Part shown: one piece after another, positions 11,590 through 21,617 of the stretch
How the letters are laid out: the number at the start of each line of letters is the position of its first letter
Numbering within the stretch: position 1 is the stretch's first letter
Origin: Pomphorhynchus laevis
Lineage: Eukaryota > Acanthocephala > Palaeacanthocephala > Echinorhynchida > Pomphorhynchidae
Assembly (NCBI GenBank): GCA_012934845.2
Contig: WNNJ02001055.1
Span: forward strand, 1 to 64,000
DNA: 64,000 nucleotides
Direction of reading: 5' to 3'
Notes under the pieces: model-generated
Told to the model about the DNA's origin: nothing
Database searches by the model: none
Seen by the model: the letters and a program-made list of their open reading frames with translations, nothing else
Translations under genes and position numbers: made by a program

Positions 11590-12720
11590 ATAGGCTATTA
11601 ATGAAAGCCATACATTCTAAGTTTAGAATGATAAGTGCTCTCTAAATCATTCGTTTGTATTTATCTGAACAAATTTGCAGAGATCTACATAAAAACGACA
11701 TGACTGATGTACTTCTATATTTGTAAGGTATATGACTTGCTCACATGGGTGGATTCCATATAATATCTGGTTTACGGCATAATTATATTACGATAATACG
11801 TTCACGTCTTATCAGAAAAGCGAGGAATAGTATCGATTGATTTTATTCCCATGGTATAAATCACTTTATAATGCCTAAAGCGAAGCTATTCCGATTTCAG
11901 TAATTGTATGTACAACAATATGACCATAAGAAGGGTTTTAAAAACGTTTCTCCTGGATTCTAACCGACACTGAGGAGTTTTTACTAGATTAATGTCCTGA
12001 TTTTATCTCTACATACATGCATTGTCGATTTAAAATACGATGTGATGCAGAAGTAATGTTAAATACCCTCCCCCAGTGAATCGTTTGGTACTGTTGTAAC
12101 ATATGGAACACTATATCGACGTCGGCCCAAAGCTATTATCTTCAACATTGAGTATGGAAGATCACGATATGTAAAGCAGACAAGGAGAAGGCACTGATAT
12201 TGTCAAAACCACATATTATGTATAATATGGGTTAATGAGTAACAAGTTCGTTAAAATAACAGTAGATCCAACTGCTAAGAGAGAAAAATGCATTTAAGAA
12301 ACTCCTGTTAAATTGCGTAAAAAGGCAAACTGGATAAACTCAAATAGCAAAAGACTAAATCTGCATGTGCGTCATCTGGTTTCTTTTTCCGAAATCACAC
12401 GAGCCGAACTAAGCATCCTGTCCAATAATTGCATCCTATATGGGTTTTGAGCACGAATTATGATAAGCAAATTACTACAATTTTATTGGTCACTGTTTTT
12501 ATCAGCGATCAAGGACGACCATGAATTCACAAATGTTCTTCAAATGTCGAAATACTAATAAGTTTTTTAACAGCAGACGTCATCTCGTTATTTACTAATG
12601 TATCTTTAACAAATAGTGTTATATAGCTGCGAATGTTTTACCCGGAAATGTGATAATTTAAAACTTAACATCTCCGAATAGACATAACTATGGACTTGTT
12701 TAGAGACAGCTATGCAAGAT
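11590..12720. other. Intergenic, no gene recognised
   Basis: Less AT-biased than its surroundings but without a sustained frame. Near 11945-11985 the minus strand reads a GGAGAAACG-type motif of the style seen at other retroelement ends. Otherwise nothing identifiable. Confidence 0.45.
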
Positions 12721-13023
12721 ACCGTTTGAAATTTTGTTATATCACAAAATAAAATGCTATGATACACTTTAATCTAGAAATATTTTTTGGAGAATTCAGT
12801 TAAAGTATTAAAATAATAATTTAAATTATTTTTAAATAAAATTTAAATAATGTCACTCGTATAAACAAATATTGCTTTAAATGTTCAGGTTTAGACAGGA
12901 TTATGATTAAGAATATAATTTCAAAAACCCAAATTGTTCTGACAGTATAAACTGTTTTTTATTTAATTCAAATATTTTACCAAAATAGTAATTTAATTTT
13001 AAATTTACCACAAATTTTCATAT

Positions 13024-13553
13024 TATAACATGTACATATTTTTACATTTTTTAATTTTACATTGTGAACTGCTTCATACTGTATCCTCTAATTTCTCATA
13101 AAAAAGTTATTTCGTTTCGATTTAAAAGATAAACATATTTTTCACAAAAACATTTCAAATGCTTTGAAAAATACCTAAAAATCTCTTAAATTATGCTTGT
13201 TAATTATCGAAGACGGTTTTTTTGCATAAATATATTATTTTAGCAAACAAATCAAATTCTTATTTTCAGAATTTCATCTTAATCGTCAAAACAATATTAC
13301 ACACGTAAAATTAGAATAAACGTTACGATACAGTCGAAATTGTTGGAGTTTTAATTAAACTACAGTCTTCCGGCAAAGCAATTGGATCGATGAATTTTTC
13401 CAATTCTTGCAAGGTCTTTAAATAATGCACACGTGGTAAAATTCGTGGACCAAGTAAGTGTTTGCATATCCTAAATCCATACTCAAACCAAAATTGACCA
13501 CTGATAAATATAACATGTACATATTTTTACATTTTTTAATTTTACATTGTGAA
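13024..13553. repeat. Recent copy of the CRAL-TRIO gene tail, flanked by about 44-bp direct repeats
   Basis: Bases 13067-13513 match 14951-15397 base for base in length (447 bp each) with only about four substitutions that I can see (for example TACTGTATCC against TACTGAATCC). The copied part holds the last 63 or so codons of the CRAL-TRIO gene and its 3' flank. It is bounded by identical direct repeats at 13024-13068 and 13509-13553, which are absent at the donor. The copy is therefore the younger insertion and the repeat is a target duplication. Short shared bases (ATAA and AACTGC) lie at the joints. The fragment lacks the rest of the gene and is a pseudogene. Confidence 0.88.
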
Positions 13554-13695
13554 ACGACCTTAGACATATATTTATACTAAAATTCAATGTGTTGATAAAA
13601 TTATATGTGCATTTTACTTGTCCATTATTTAAAAATATTGAAACTTGATCAGGAAGAAATAAAACACGTTTAAAAAATGGTATGTTTCGATTTAC

Positions 13696-13850
13696 CCCTC
13701 TAAAGAAGGAGATGGCCCAAAGTCTTTAAGAAGATGCTCGATATCATCCGCAATCAACCGTAATTCTGAGGTAAGCCAGCGCTTTGATAGTATTATCGAA
13801 GCGCTTGCTATCAAAGCGTACAACATCTTTATTTCTTCCAGATCAAGTTT
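13696..13850 (-). CDS. Candidate small internal exon of unknown gene
   Basis: On the minus strand a 155-bp open segment is preceded by AAATAG (acceptor-like) and followed by GG|GTAAAT (donor-like). It would encode about 51 residues beginning KLDLEEIKMLYALIAS, continuing through SKRWLTSELRLIADD and ending HLLKDFGPSPSLEG. Composition is protein-like, unlike its AT-rich surroundings. It lies in the centre of the foldback repeat, so it may be carried cargo or a piece of a transposase. Family not recognised. Confidence 0.3.
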
Positions 13851-14189
13851 CTATTTTATCTACATATTGCATTAAAGTTTAAATATACGTCTATACATGT
13901 TATATAATGAAAATTTGTGGTAAATTTAAAATTAAATTACTATTTGGCTAGTGTTTGAATTTAAATACAACACTATTTATACTCGTCAGAACAAGTTAGC
14001 TTTTTGAAATTATAGTTTTAATCTTGTCTGAACTGAAAATATTTGTTTATAAGAGTGAAATTATTTTAATTTTATTTAAAAATAATTAGAATTATTTTTT
14101 AGTACTTTACTGATCCAAAAAAAATTCTTGATTAAAATCATATCATTACATAGTATATTGTGAAATAAAAAATTTCAAACGGTTTTTTG

Positions 14190-14750
14190 CACCAAACATC
14201 AAGACCCCAGAACTATTAAAATGATGTTCGAAAAAATCTTCATTTATTTGTGAGAAAAATGTATTTGATTAAATCGACGAAGTGGCTATGGGTTCATCGC
14301 TTTGTCCTACTCTGACATACATTTATATGAATTAATGGGAAAATACATATATGATATAATACAAAATCTACGTGCATATTGGCTTTACGTAGATGTTGTA
14401 TTCATGGTTTTTGACACTTGTCCAAACAGTGTAGTACTTTAGAACGCCCTTAATAGTCAAGATCCAGGTATATAATGGCAGGTTTAGCTAGAAAACTCAA
14501 CTATGCTTTATTATAAACATATATATTTTAATAATTAATTTACCAAATCAGTTAACTGAGTCTATTTATTTTGCACTACAAATAAAGATGTTAATATCAT
14601 CATAATATTATAATTATATATAAATCATATTTTTTATAAATTAATGTTTTTTATAATTCTAAATTTTCATATTAATAAATTACATACAATGTGTTAGAAC
14701 TACCCATGAAATTACATAGTATCTTTATAATATAAGGAAAAGTTATTTTA
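14190..14750. other. Intergenic with a short PLE 3'-end scrap
   Basis: No gene. At about 14547-14575 the plus strand reads AAATCAGTTAACTGAGTC, the conserved extreme 3' end of the local PLE family in minus orientation, followed by only a short length of recognisable UTR. Confidence 0.45.
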
Positions 14751-14754
14751 TGGT

Positions 14755-14944
14755 CAGTTTGGCAGCAACGAAAGATCCGACAATAGTACCATTTCGTCAT
14801 CGTTTTGATTCATCGATTTGGGATACTTCCCACTGTTGGAGGCAGAGGAGGACCGGGAGACGGCACTAGGCAAGTCAAACAGTTGCCTAGTCAAACAGAC
14901 GGTACTAGTACCGTTTTGTCGGTTCTTTAGTGGCCGCCAAACTG
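14755..14944. mobile_element. Small TIR element (MITE-like), 190 bp
   Basis: The left end AGTTTGGCAGCAACGAAAGA pairs with the right end at 14918-14944, whose reverse complement reads AGTTTGGCGGCCACTAAAGA. These are about 26-bp terminal inverted repeats. The interior shares a block with the arms of the 7.18-8.55 kb element (GAATCAAAACGATGACGAAA on the minus strand) and has a perfect GACGGTACTAGTACCGT palindrome. No coding capacity and no clear target duplication. It ends about 6 bp from the start of the segment later copied to 13.07 kb. Confidence 0.65.
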
Positions 14945-15206
14945 CTCATAAACTGCTTCATACTGAATCCTCTAATTTCTCATAAAAAAGTTATTTCGTT
15001 TCGATTTAAAAGATAAACATATTTTTCACAAAAACATTTTAAATGCTTTGAAAAATACCTAAAAATCTCTTAAATTATGCTTGTTAATTATCGAAGACGG
15101 TTTTTTTGCATAAATATATTATTTTAGCAAACAAATCAAATTCTTATTTTCAGAATTTCATCTTAATCGTCAAAACAATATTACACACGTAAAATTAGAA
15201 TAAACG

Positions 15207-16028
15207 TTACGATACAGTCGAAATTGTTGGAGTTTTAATTAAACTACAGTCTTCCGGCAAAGCAATTGGATCGATGAATTTTTCCAATTCTTGCAAGGTC
15301 TTTAAATAATGAACACGTGGTAAAGTTCGTGGACCAAGTAAGTGTTTGCATATCCTAAATCCATACTCAAACCAAAATTGACCACTGATAAATATAAGAT
15401 CACCCAATCGCTCCGGATAGTGATCATTATATATCCTTATAGCGTCAACTATGAAAGAAATATCTAAATTTTTCCAACCAAAAGCACTAATGTCAGCGAT
15501 CGCTGAAACTCTAACATTAGATTGCAATAGCTTTTCAACTGTATATAGCATAAACTCTTGATAATTTGCAGTATCCGGATACTTGTATGCCTTGTGCAAT
15601 CGAGCACGAATAAAGATAGTAGGATATCCGTTTTTATCAGGTAAATTCAGTACTTGGACTTCGCCGCTATCGATCATCACCAGCATGTTTTCTCTTTTTA
15701 AGTTGGTTGGTTGTATTTTTGCCCTCCATTCAATATCTTCTTTGAGTTTCAAAGCTGCAGTTTTTATCTCTAAATCAGTACCGATCAGGAATCTCACAAT
15801 TGTCAGATCATCGGCTTCGGCAGGCAGTATCAATTTTTTAATCTGGTCTATAGTTGCTGTATCGATCGAACACTCTTTGCACAGTGATCGCAGATAAGGA
15901 TCTACCATTATTTCAGAAGTTGAGTCAGCGTCATAAAATATTTCGTCACTAGGCAAATCATGTTTATTGTCGGTGGGCATTGCAATTATAAAATTGCGAT
16001 TGTATATTGAACAACGATTATCTAGCAA
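15207..16028 (-). CDS. CRAL-TRIO domain (Sec14-like) lipid-transfer protein
   Basis: Intact, intronless frame of 273 codons. Residues about 45-105 form the helical CRAL-TRIO N-terminal region (DDLTIVRFLIGTDLEIKTAA, then EDIEWR). Residues about 120-260 form the lipid-binding CRAL-TRIO fold, with YPTIFIRARLH, the DISAFGWKNLD strand, YPERLGDLIFI and the C-terminal LLGPRTLPRVHYLKTLQELEKFID segment. Such proteins bind a hydrophobic ligand (phosphoinositide, tocopherol, retinoid or sterol) and move it between membranes in the cytosol; the ligand here cannot be told. Length suits a single-domain family member. ATG codons at residues 1 and 17 are both possible starts; the second gives a more usual N-terminus. 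I see no canonical AATAAA just downstream. A 447-bp copy of its 3' end lies at 13.07 kb. It is the best-supported host gene in the window. Confidence 0.85.
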   Translation of the reverse strand: MLDNRCSIYNRNFIIAMPTDNKHDLPSDEIFYDADSTSEIMVDPYLRSLCKECSIDTATIDQIKKLILPAEADDLTIVRFLIGTDLEIKTAALKLKEDIEWRAKIQPTNLKRENMLVMIDSGEVQVLNLPDKNGYPTIFIRARLHKAYKYPDTANYQEFMLYTVEKLLQSNVRVSAIADISAFGWKNLDISFIVDAIRIYNDHYPERLGDLIFISGQFWFEYGFRICKHLLGPRTLPRVHYLKTLQELEKFIDPIALPEDCSLIKTPTISTVS

Positions 16029-17557
16029 ATAACACTGCGATATCGTCAGAAGCCAAATTGAAATAGAAATACACTCACATCAGTCAGTATGCATTTACAT
16101 AACATTTTTATAGACTAAATTCAAATTTCGTGTAAATTTAAGTGTATATTTTACAGTCACTAATGACGCATCTTGTTTTGCTAAGTCTACGAATTGATAA
16201 AAACCACGTAAATGTAAACGAACATTAAGATAGTTTCGTTTTATCATATAACAGCAAATGTAATAGATACATTTGGTTAGAACTTTTTAAAGCGTGAGTC
16301 ATTAAAAATAAAAATAATTATTGATAAAACGAATAAAAACTTATATAATATAATTTAGTTATTTTTCAAGTATTTTTCAAAATATTGCAAGTGTATTATT
16401 CAAAAAATACTCATTATTAGAATGATTTATAGGAGATAATTATTCAAAAAACGAACTAATAAAAATAACTAATTAAGGAAATAATTTATATGTTCTAATT
16501 ATAATTGCGGGATCATTTTATTCTTTTTTAATGTTCTAATTGTGGGATCATTTTATATTATGATTACTTGAAACCGAGAATAATTAAAAAAAACCTTATA
16601 AAAATTAGAAAAATATGAGAGAAATGTGTATTTATCAAATCATACGATACGGGCAAGGGAAAATATTACAGTTTATACAAATGTACATTAAACTAAAAGA
16701 TGATTTACAAGCTAAAATCTAAATTCAATCAACTTCAAATGTATGTAAGTTAACATAACCTCATTATTTCGTCAATTGACATTAAACTGAATCGGGAAAG
16801 AATGGAACATTGTCGTGTGTAATACGACAATCTTTACAAGATTAAAATTTTTTGATATGACACAGAATGGCATTTTTACAGATCTTATCGTTGTAAGCGT
16901 GTTTCGATAACCGGAAAATCAGACGAACTTTGTGACATAATAAATGTTTCCACATTATCGGTTGCAGTACCGCCAGAGTTTGCATATATTACAAGTGAAT
17001 TTTATCGTTCCATCTTGAAATATGGTTAAAGGATGCGAGAACATGTTCATTATGTTCCTAACCTTCCTGACATAATAAAGGTTCGTTTAAGATACGAACT
17101 AAAATTGCGGAAGTTGTTCTCTGCGAAACCTTTTCTAATATGTCCATTTAATTTTATCGATTGCAATCGAATTACTTACTATGATATCAGGCCAGAATAC
17201 CTTCAATCCGTGAGTGGCAATTGGAGCAAAAGATATTCTAAAATACTTCCATGATGTGGCGAAATATGCTTTTTCAGAAGTGAAACATTATGCAAGCGTT
17301 GAGCTATTTTGTACGAGATTTGTTGATAATTGTGCGAGAAGACCATCGCGACGTTACTTTAAACCCAAGATAACAAAATCTACTAATAGCTTCTATTTTT
17401 GAATCATTATAAAGGAGTACATCTGCTTTGGCAAGTCTACAACCATTTCGAAAGTTGACAAATTTTGTTTTCGACATATTGACTACTTAATTATTAAGAT
17501 AACTTTATAGGTGTAGTTTGTCTATAGAGCTTTGCAAGTTGACTCGATCATATGAGA
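16029..17557. other. Intergenic upstream of the CRAL-TRIO gene; no second gene recognised
   Basis: AT-rich up to about 16.9 kb. From 17033 to 17402 two overlapping plus-strand frames (73 and 62 codons) lie in less AT-rich sequence (…VRLRYELKLRKLF…, …LKYFHDVAKYAFSEVKHY…). They could be one decayed coding region, but I recognise no family. Confidence 0.45.
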
Positions 17558-17660
17558 AAATTATTATCAGGTCATCCGTGATAGATAGACAACTAAATAC
17601 ATAAAATTATTATCAGGTCATCCGTGTACAAGATAGATAGACAACTAAATACTCATTATA
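17558..17660 (+). repeat. Two-copy tandem repeat, about 48 bp unit
   Basis: AAATTATTATCAGGTCATCC followed by GATAGATAGACAACTAAATAC occurs twice back to back, the second copy with a short internal insertion (TACA). A long AT/AAT low-complexity block follows at about 17690-17835. Confidence 0.85.
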
Positions 17661-17689
17661 AGAATAATTTACAAAAAAATAATTATCAA

Positions 17690-18399
17690 TAAAATAATAT
17701 AATAGTAATAAAATACTATTATAATATAGTATAATAAAAATAATAATATAATAATATAATAATATTATAATAATATAATATTGCTATTATAATATAATAG
17801 CAATAAAATAATAGTAATTATATTAATACATTAAAAATATAACAAGTATATTATATTTACAAGATAGATAAAAATGTTTAAAAAATAATTATTCAAAGAA
17901 TGAACTAAAACAAAATTTAGAATAAAGAAAAATAAAACAAATTTAAGGGTTAAGGTTATATTCAAAACACTTGTTATTAAATCAGATCTATTTAAATGCA
18001 TGAAAATAGCTCTTGTATTTTTTATTCTAAAACATTCTACTGAAATGTTTTTATTCTTGTCAAAGCGTATTTTATGATAATTATTTGAGGAGTGGTTAAT
18101 AATAGCATTTGACCTTAAAGACACTGTTAAAAAAGAAATTTTCCTCGATTGCATTATTTAAAGATCTTGAAAGAAGTCGAAACTTTATCGATCCGATTTC
18201 TTTTCCGAAAGACTGTAATCCAATTAAAAAGCCCACAATTGTGGATATAGTTCTTCTATCTTTTTAAATTTTATATCTTTTTTCACATTGTAGAAATAAG
18301 ATTTGAGTAGCTTCAAATTTCTTATTTATATTAAGTAATTAATGTGAAAAATATAAATGGCCATAATATTTATATTTTTAAAAATTATTTTTTTTCTTT
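17690..18399. other. AT low-complexity then intergenic
   Basis: 17690-17835 is almost pure A/T with ATAATA periodicity. The remainder shows only low-complexity frames and no support for a gene. Confidence 0.6.
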
Positions 18400-18426
18400 C
18401 TAAAGCCTACCACAAGTAGGCTTTAG
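18400..18426. repeat. Perfect hairpin, 11-bp arms, 5-nt loop
   Basis: CTAAAGCCTAC, loop CACAA, GTAGGCTTTAG. Downstream T-richness is not terminator-like; it is an isolated inverted repeat in AT-rich DNA. Confidence 0.8.
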
Positions 18427-19685
18427 TGTAAATACTTGCTCTCATTTAATATTAAATTTATAATTTCATAAAAATTCAATTGGGGGAATTATACAGCAAA
18501 ATTAAAAATCAATATGCTATATGACATTGATGACATGAATTTTATAAAATTATGGCAAACAATCAAGTGGAAATAGAGTATATTATTTGCATAAAGGCGA
18601 TGTAATTTTGATAAGGGTACACGTTTTGGATAATACATTGTTTAACATAATAGTTTGAAAATAAAAAAAAATAAATGGCATGTTGAATGACCAAGTCATT
18701 ATTGAATGACTATGTTATTATTATCTTGATTTTATATAGCTGCGAACAAACAGAAAACGATACTTAAGTAGACGAAACCCTGTCTATATATAAAGGGTAT
18801 TGGACTTTCCAATGAATAGAAAATTTATTGTAAATGACTCAAATGCATATTTCAAAGCGAGTTTAGGAAATGCATGTCTTCATATCATTAACTGCGTAAA
18901 GAATTAATGATTTAAATGAGGCAAAATTTAACTACATATTACATTTTCAAAAAGAAGAATTTAACACAGAACTGTGTTTTAATAAATAAAAATTCTATTT
19001 GTATAGAAATCTTACCTTCACCACCTGAACATAATGAACTGGTTATCTCTTCTATAAATGAAAGTGGTCTTGATAAAGTCTATAAATTATGCACACGTGA
19101 ATAATGTGTAAGTGATGAAATTTTAACTAAATAAATTCCAATTAAGATAAATATTTTTTAATTTTGTATATGCGATTTTTGGTACATTATAGCACATCGA
19201 TTAAAAGTTTTGTAGTTTTAAAACGAATGATACCGTTAACCCAATTATGCAGTTTTGAGATTTTTAATGCGGATTTTTATGCGAAACTCCGCGAAACGTA
19301 TCTACCAAAAAACCTTAGTGTAATTAATATAATATGCTCATTAAAAATTGACTTATTTATTTAAAATCAATAAAATTTCCAATAACTTTTCATTTTATAT
19401 TCTCGTTTTATTATTACGACGACGTATTATACAATTTTTTTACGAATGCAAAATTTGTAATTTAAAATTATAAGATTAGAAGTTGATTTAAAAATTAACA
19501 TTTGCGAATATTTACAGCTTTATATATTGAAAGTATCAATGGGGGTATTTAAACCACAGCTCGAGATCCTTGTTTCTGTCGAATTCATACATATTTCCAA
19601 ATTAGTAGGTATATAAAATTTAATAAAGTTTTCTTATGCAATCAATTTCAAAAACGTTCTCAGGGTTACACCTTGGTCAGTAGCA
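18427..19685. other. Intergenic, no gene recognised
   Basis: AT-rich with a few short open frames (for example 18916-19104 and 19164-19364). None shows a family motif or splice context. Confidence 0.5.
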
Positions 19686-19689
19686 CAAT

Positions 19690-20002
19690 ACAATATTCTA
19701 CAACTTGTAAGTAGTCCATATACACATATACTATTTGGCAAACATGGAAGAATCTACACAATTTAGTCTTTTCTTCGTTAATGTGCATTGGAGTTGAGAT
19801 ATTGTGGTATATTGTGGTACTGACGAAGGGGTAACCCGAAAACATTTTTTAAATAAATTGCAATAGAAAGCTTGGTTAAATTTTATATATCTACTTATTT
19901 TGAATATAAATATATATACCTACTTATTTGAATATAAATATATATACCTACTTGTTTTTTGACTTATTTACTTTGAATATATATATATATATATATATAT
20001 AT
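19690..20002 (+). repeat. Repeat end with CUGACGA hairpin motif, plus (TA)n
   Basis: CTGACGA at 19820-19826 is followed by GGG-GTAA-CCC (19828-19837) and GAAA (19838-19841), then AAATAAATTGCAATAGAAAG. The same stretch recurs at about 29650-29690, where it is interrupted by a PLE 3' end. A short TATATACCTACTTATTT tandem and a (TA)n tract at about 19978-20001 follow. Probably the 3' end of a non-autonomous retroelement. Confidence 0.5.
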
Positions 20003-20129
20003 TGTAGTGTGTTTTTGATAAAGAACATTAGTCCGAAACATGTAAAAATAAAAAGTGCAGATAATATCGTTGCGATATATATAGCTCATCTGAAACATGG
20101 AACACATATAAACATCGTCACAAATACAT

Positions 20130-20235
20130 TAACAATGTATGAAGAGTTTTATACATTGTTATGAAAGGGTTTCATACATTTCATACCCTTCATACATTAA
20201 CAATGTATGAAGGGTATGTATACATTAGCAATGTA
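20130..20235. repeat. Repeated CATTAACAATGTATGA palindromic units
   Basis: Several partly overlapping inverted and direct copies of TACATTAACAATGTATGAAG-like units give a short stem-rich cluster directly before the PLE endonuclease fold at 20247. Confidence 0.6.
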
Positions 20236-20246
20236 TGACGTAAGAA

Positions 20247-20396
20247 GGCGCTAAAGGGTTTCGTGCTGCTCTTAAATGTTCTTTGAGCCGTTCAGAAACG
20301 AGACGTCGTTTATCCTATCTTCATAGGAGAAACACAACGTCCGATTTCTAAACTGCTCAAGGAACATTTAAGAGCAGTACGATGCCTTTCAGCGCC
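20247..20396. mobile_element. Head-to-head duplicated PLE GIY-YIG fragment
   Basis: Arms 20247-20318 and 20322-20396 are inverted copies. Read outward, each encodes the same endonuclease stretch. The right arm on the plus strand gives FIGETQRPISKLLKEHLRAV; the left arm on the minus strand gives a close relative, RRLVSERLKEHLRAAR. This is the YIG strand and Arg/His helix of a GIY-YIG domain. Only about 75 bp of each copy remains. The layout repeats, in miniature, that of 62.93-63.84 kb. Confidence 0.6.
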
Positions 20397-20399
20397 TTT

Positions 20400-21150
20400 T
20401 ATTGTTTATTACAAAAACAATTACAAAGAACTTTTACTATTGAATTAATTAAAAAATAAATACATAAAATGCTTCCGCTATATTATGCGTCCAGTATTCC
20501 GATAATACGCATATATTTTGTGCGTTTATTATTAAAATATATTTATTGAGAAAGTTTTTGATCGACATGTTTCTTAATCAACTTATTTGTCAGCGGATCA
20601 GCTATGTTTATCTGAAAAAAATATTGAGATATTCCTCTTATAGCTTTTTGATTGAATGATACAACAAGTAGATAAAACGGAAACTATGAAATAAGGCAGA
20701 AGTTGATAAAATAAATTGCAAAAATACAAAAAATATTTCTTACATAATAGCAATAGAGTCAGTATCGTGAAAATTAATATTTATAAATATCCATGGCTTT
20801 ATGTGGCTACTAGTATTTTCTTCGTCCACGTTAGACCAGCAATCACTTCCACAATAATATTTTAATAAAAAATTAAATGTCACAACAAATATATCGTTAA
20901 AGTACACGTACAATGTGCATTCTATAAATCGGAGATTGACCTAGTGTCCTTTGTAAGTAAAATTTAACAGAGAACTTTTACGAAATTAAGAAATACTTTA
21001 TATTGTTAGTTTTAATGATGACTTAGTACACATATCATTAAAATTAAACGATCTATCATCTTCGATTGTTAGTCGAAGATTTACAGCAACTGATTTAAGT
21101 CAATTTCATTTAACCGATCCCTACTTGACGATCTACTTGACGTTTGCTGT
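20400..21150. other. A+T-rich intergenic
   Basis: No frame, repeat partner or motif recognised. Confidence 0.5.
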
Positions 21151-21154
21151 TTTA

Positions 21155-21235
21155 TTGTTAGTTAGTGGACTTGTAAGCTTGCAACTGGCACGCATTTTCC
21201 ACTTTAAATAAATTATTATTAACTAATCAATAAAA
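21155..21235 (+). repeat. Solo LINE 3' end
   Basis: AGTGGACTTGTAAGCTTGCA, then GCACGC, CACTTTAAATAAATTATTATT. This is the same 3' terminus as the minus-strand LINE at 4.68-4.75 kb, here severely 5'-truncated and in plus orientation. It ends in the AAATAAATTATTATT tail. Confidence 0.65.
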
Positions 21236-21617
21236 TATAATAATATCCAAAATATGTTATCCACGATTACCACAGGCGCAGCTGATCAAAGGATTAGATT
21301 TGTCTTTTTTAATTATAAAAATACAATATACAATTAACAAAGAAATTTAAAAAATAATAATTCTAAATTGATTAAAAACAACCGATTGTCATTAAAACTA
21401 AACGATTCATCATGTTTGGATTTTAATCGAAAAAATAACAATAATTGATTTAATTATAAAATATGTTTAGAAATTGCCATTGTTCATACAAATAAGAATA
21501 TTTTGGTGAAAACAATTTCATTTCTAAAATAAAAGCAATATATGGCTAAATACGTAATAAAATATTATTTCGATTATTTAAGTAATTCACTACAAATAAA
21601 TTATTTTAAATAAAATG

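Larger units (their letters stand above)
12725..14185. mobile_element. Foldback repeat, arms about 12725-13665 and 13820-14185
   Basis: The sequence at 12725-13024 reappears in reverse complement at about 13890-14185 (for example AAAATTTGTGGTAAATTTAA, and the GTCAGAACAA... segment). The inner parts 13640-13665 and 13828-13850 also pair. The left arm is interrupted by a 447-bp copied gene tail (13067-13513, separate entry); without it the arms are of comparable length. The short centre contains a candidate exon-like frame on the minus strand. No transposase seen. Confidence 0.6.

Noticed and set aside
17558-17660. CRISPR-like or regulatory repeat array
   Set aside because: Only two tandem copies, no spacers, eukaryotic context.
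17831-18154. Minus-strand 107-codon frame with hydrophobic C-terminus
   Set aside because: Composition follows the AT-rich background; Phe/Leu/Ile/Asn-rich low complexity.
19928-20164. 78-codon plus-strand frame with hydrophobic start
   Set aside because: Mostly TA repeat and a palindromic CATTAACAATGTATGA cluster; low-complexity translation.
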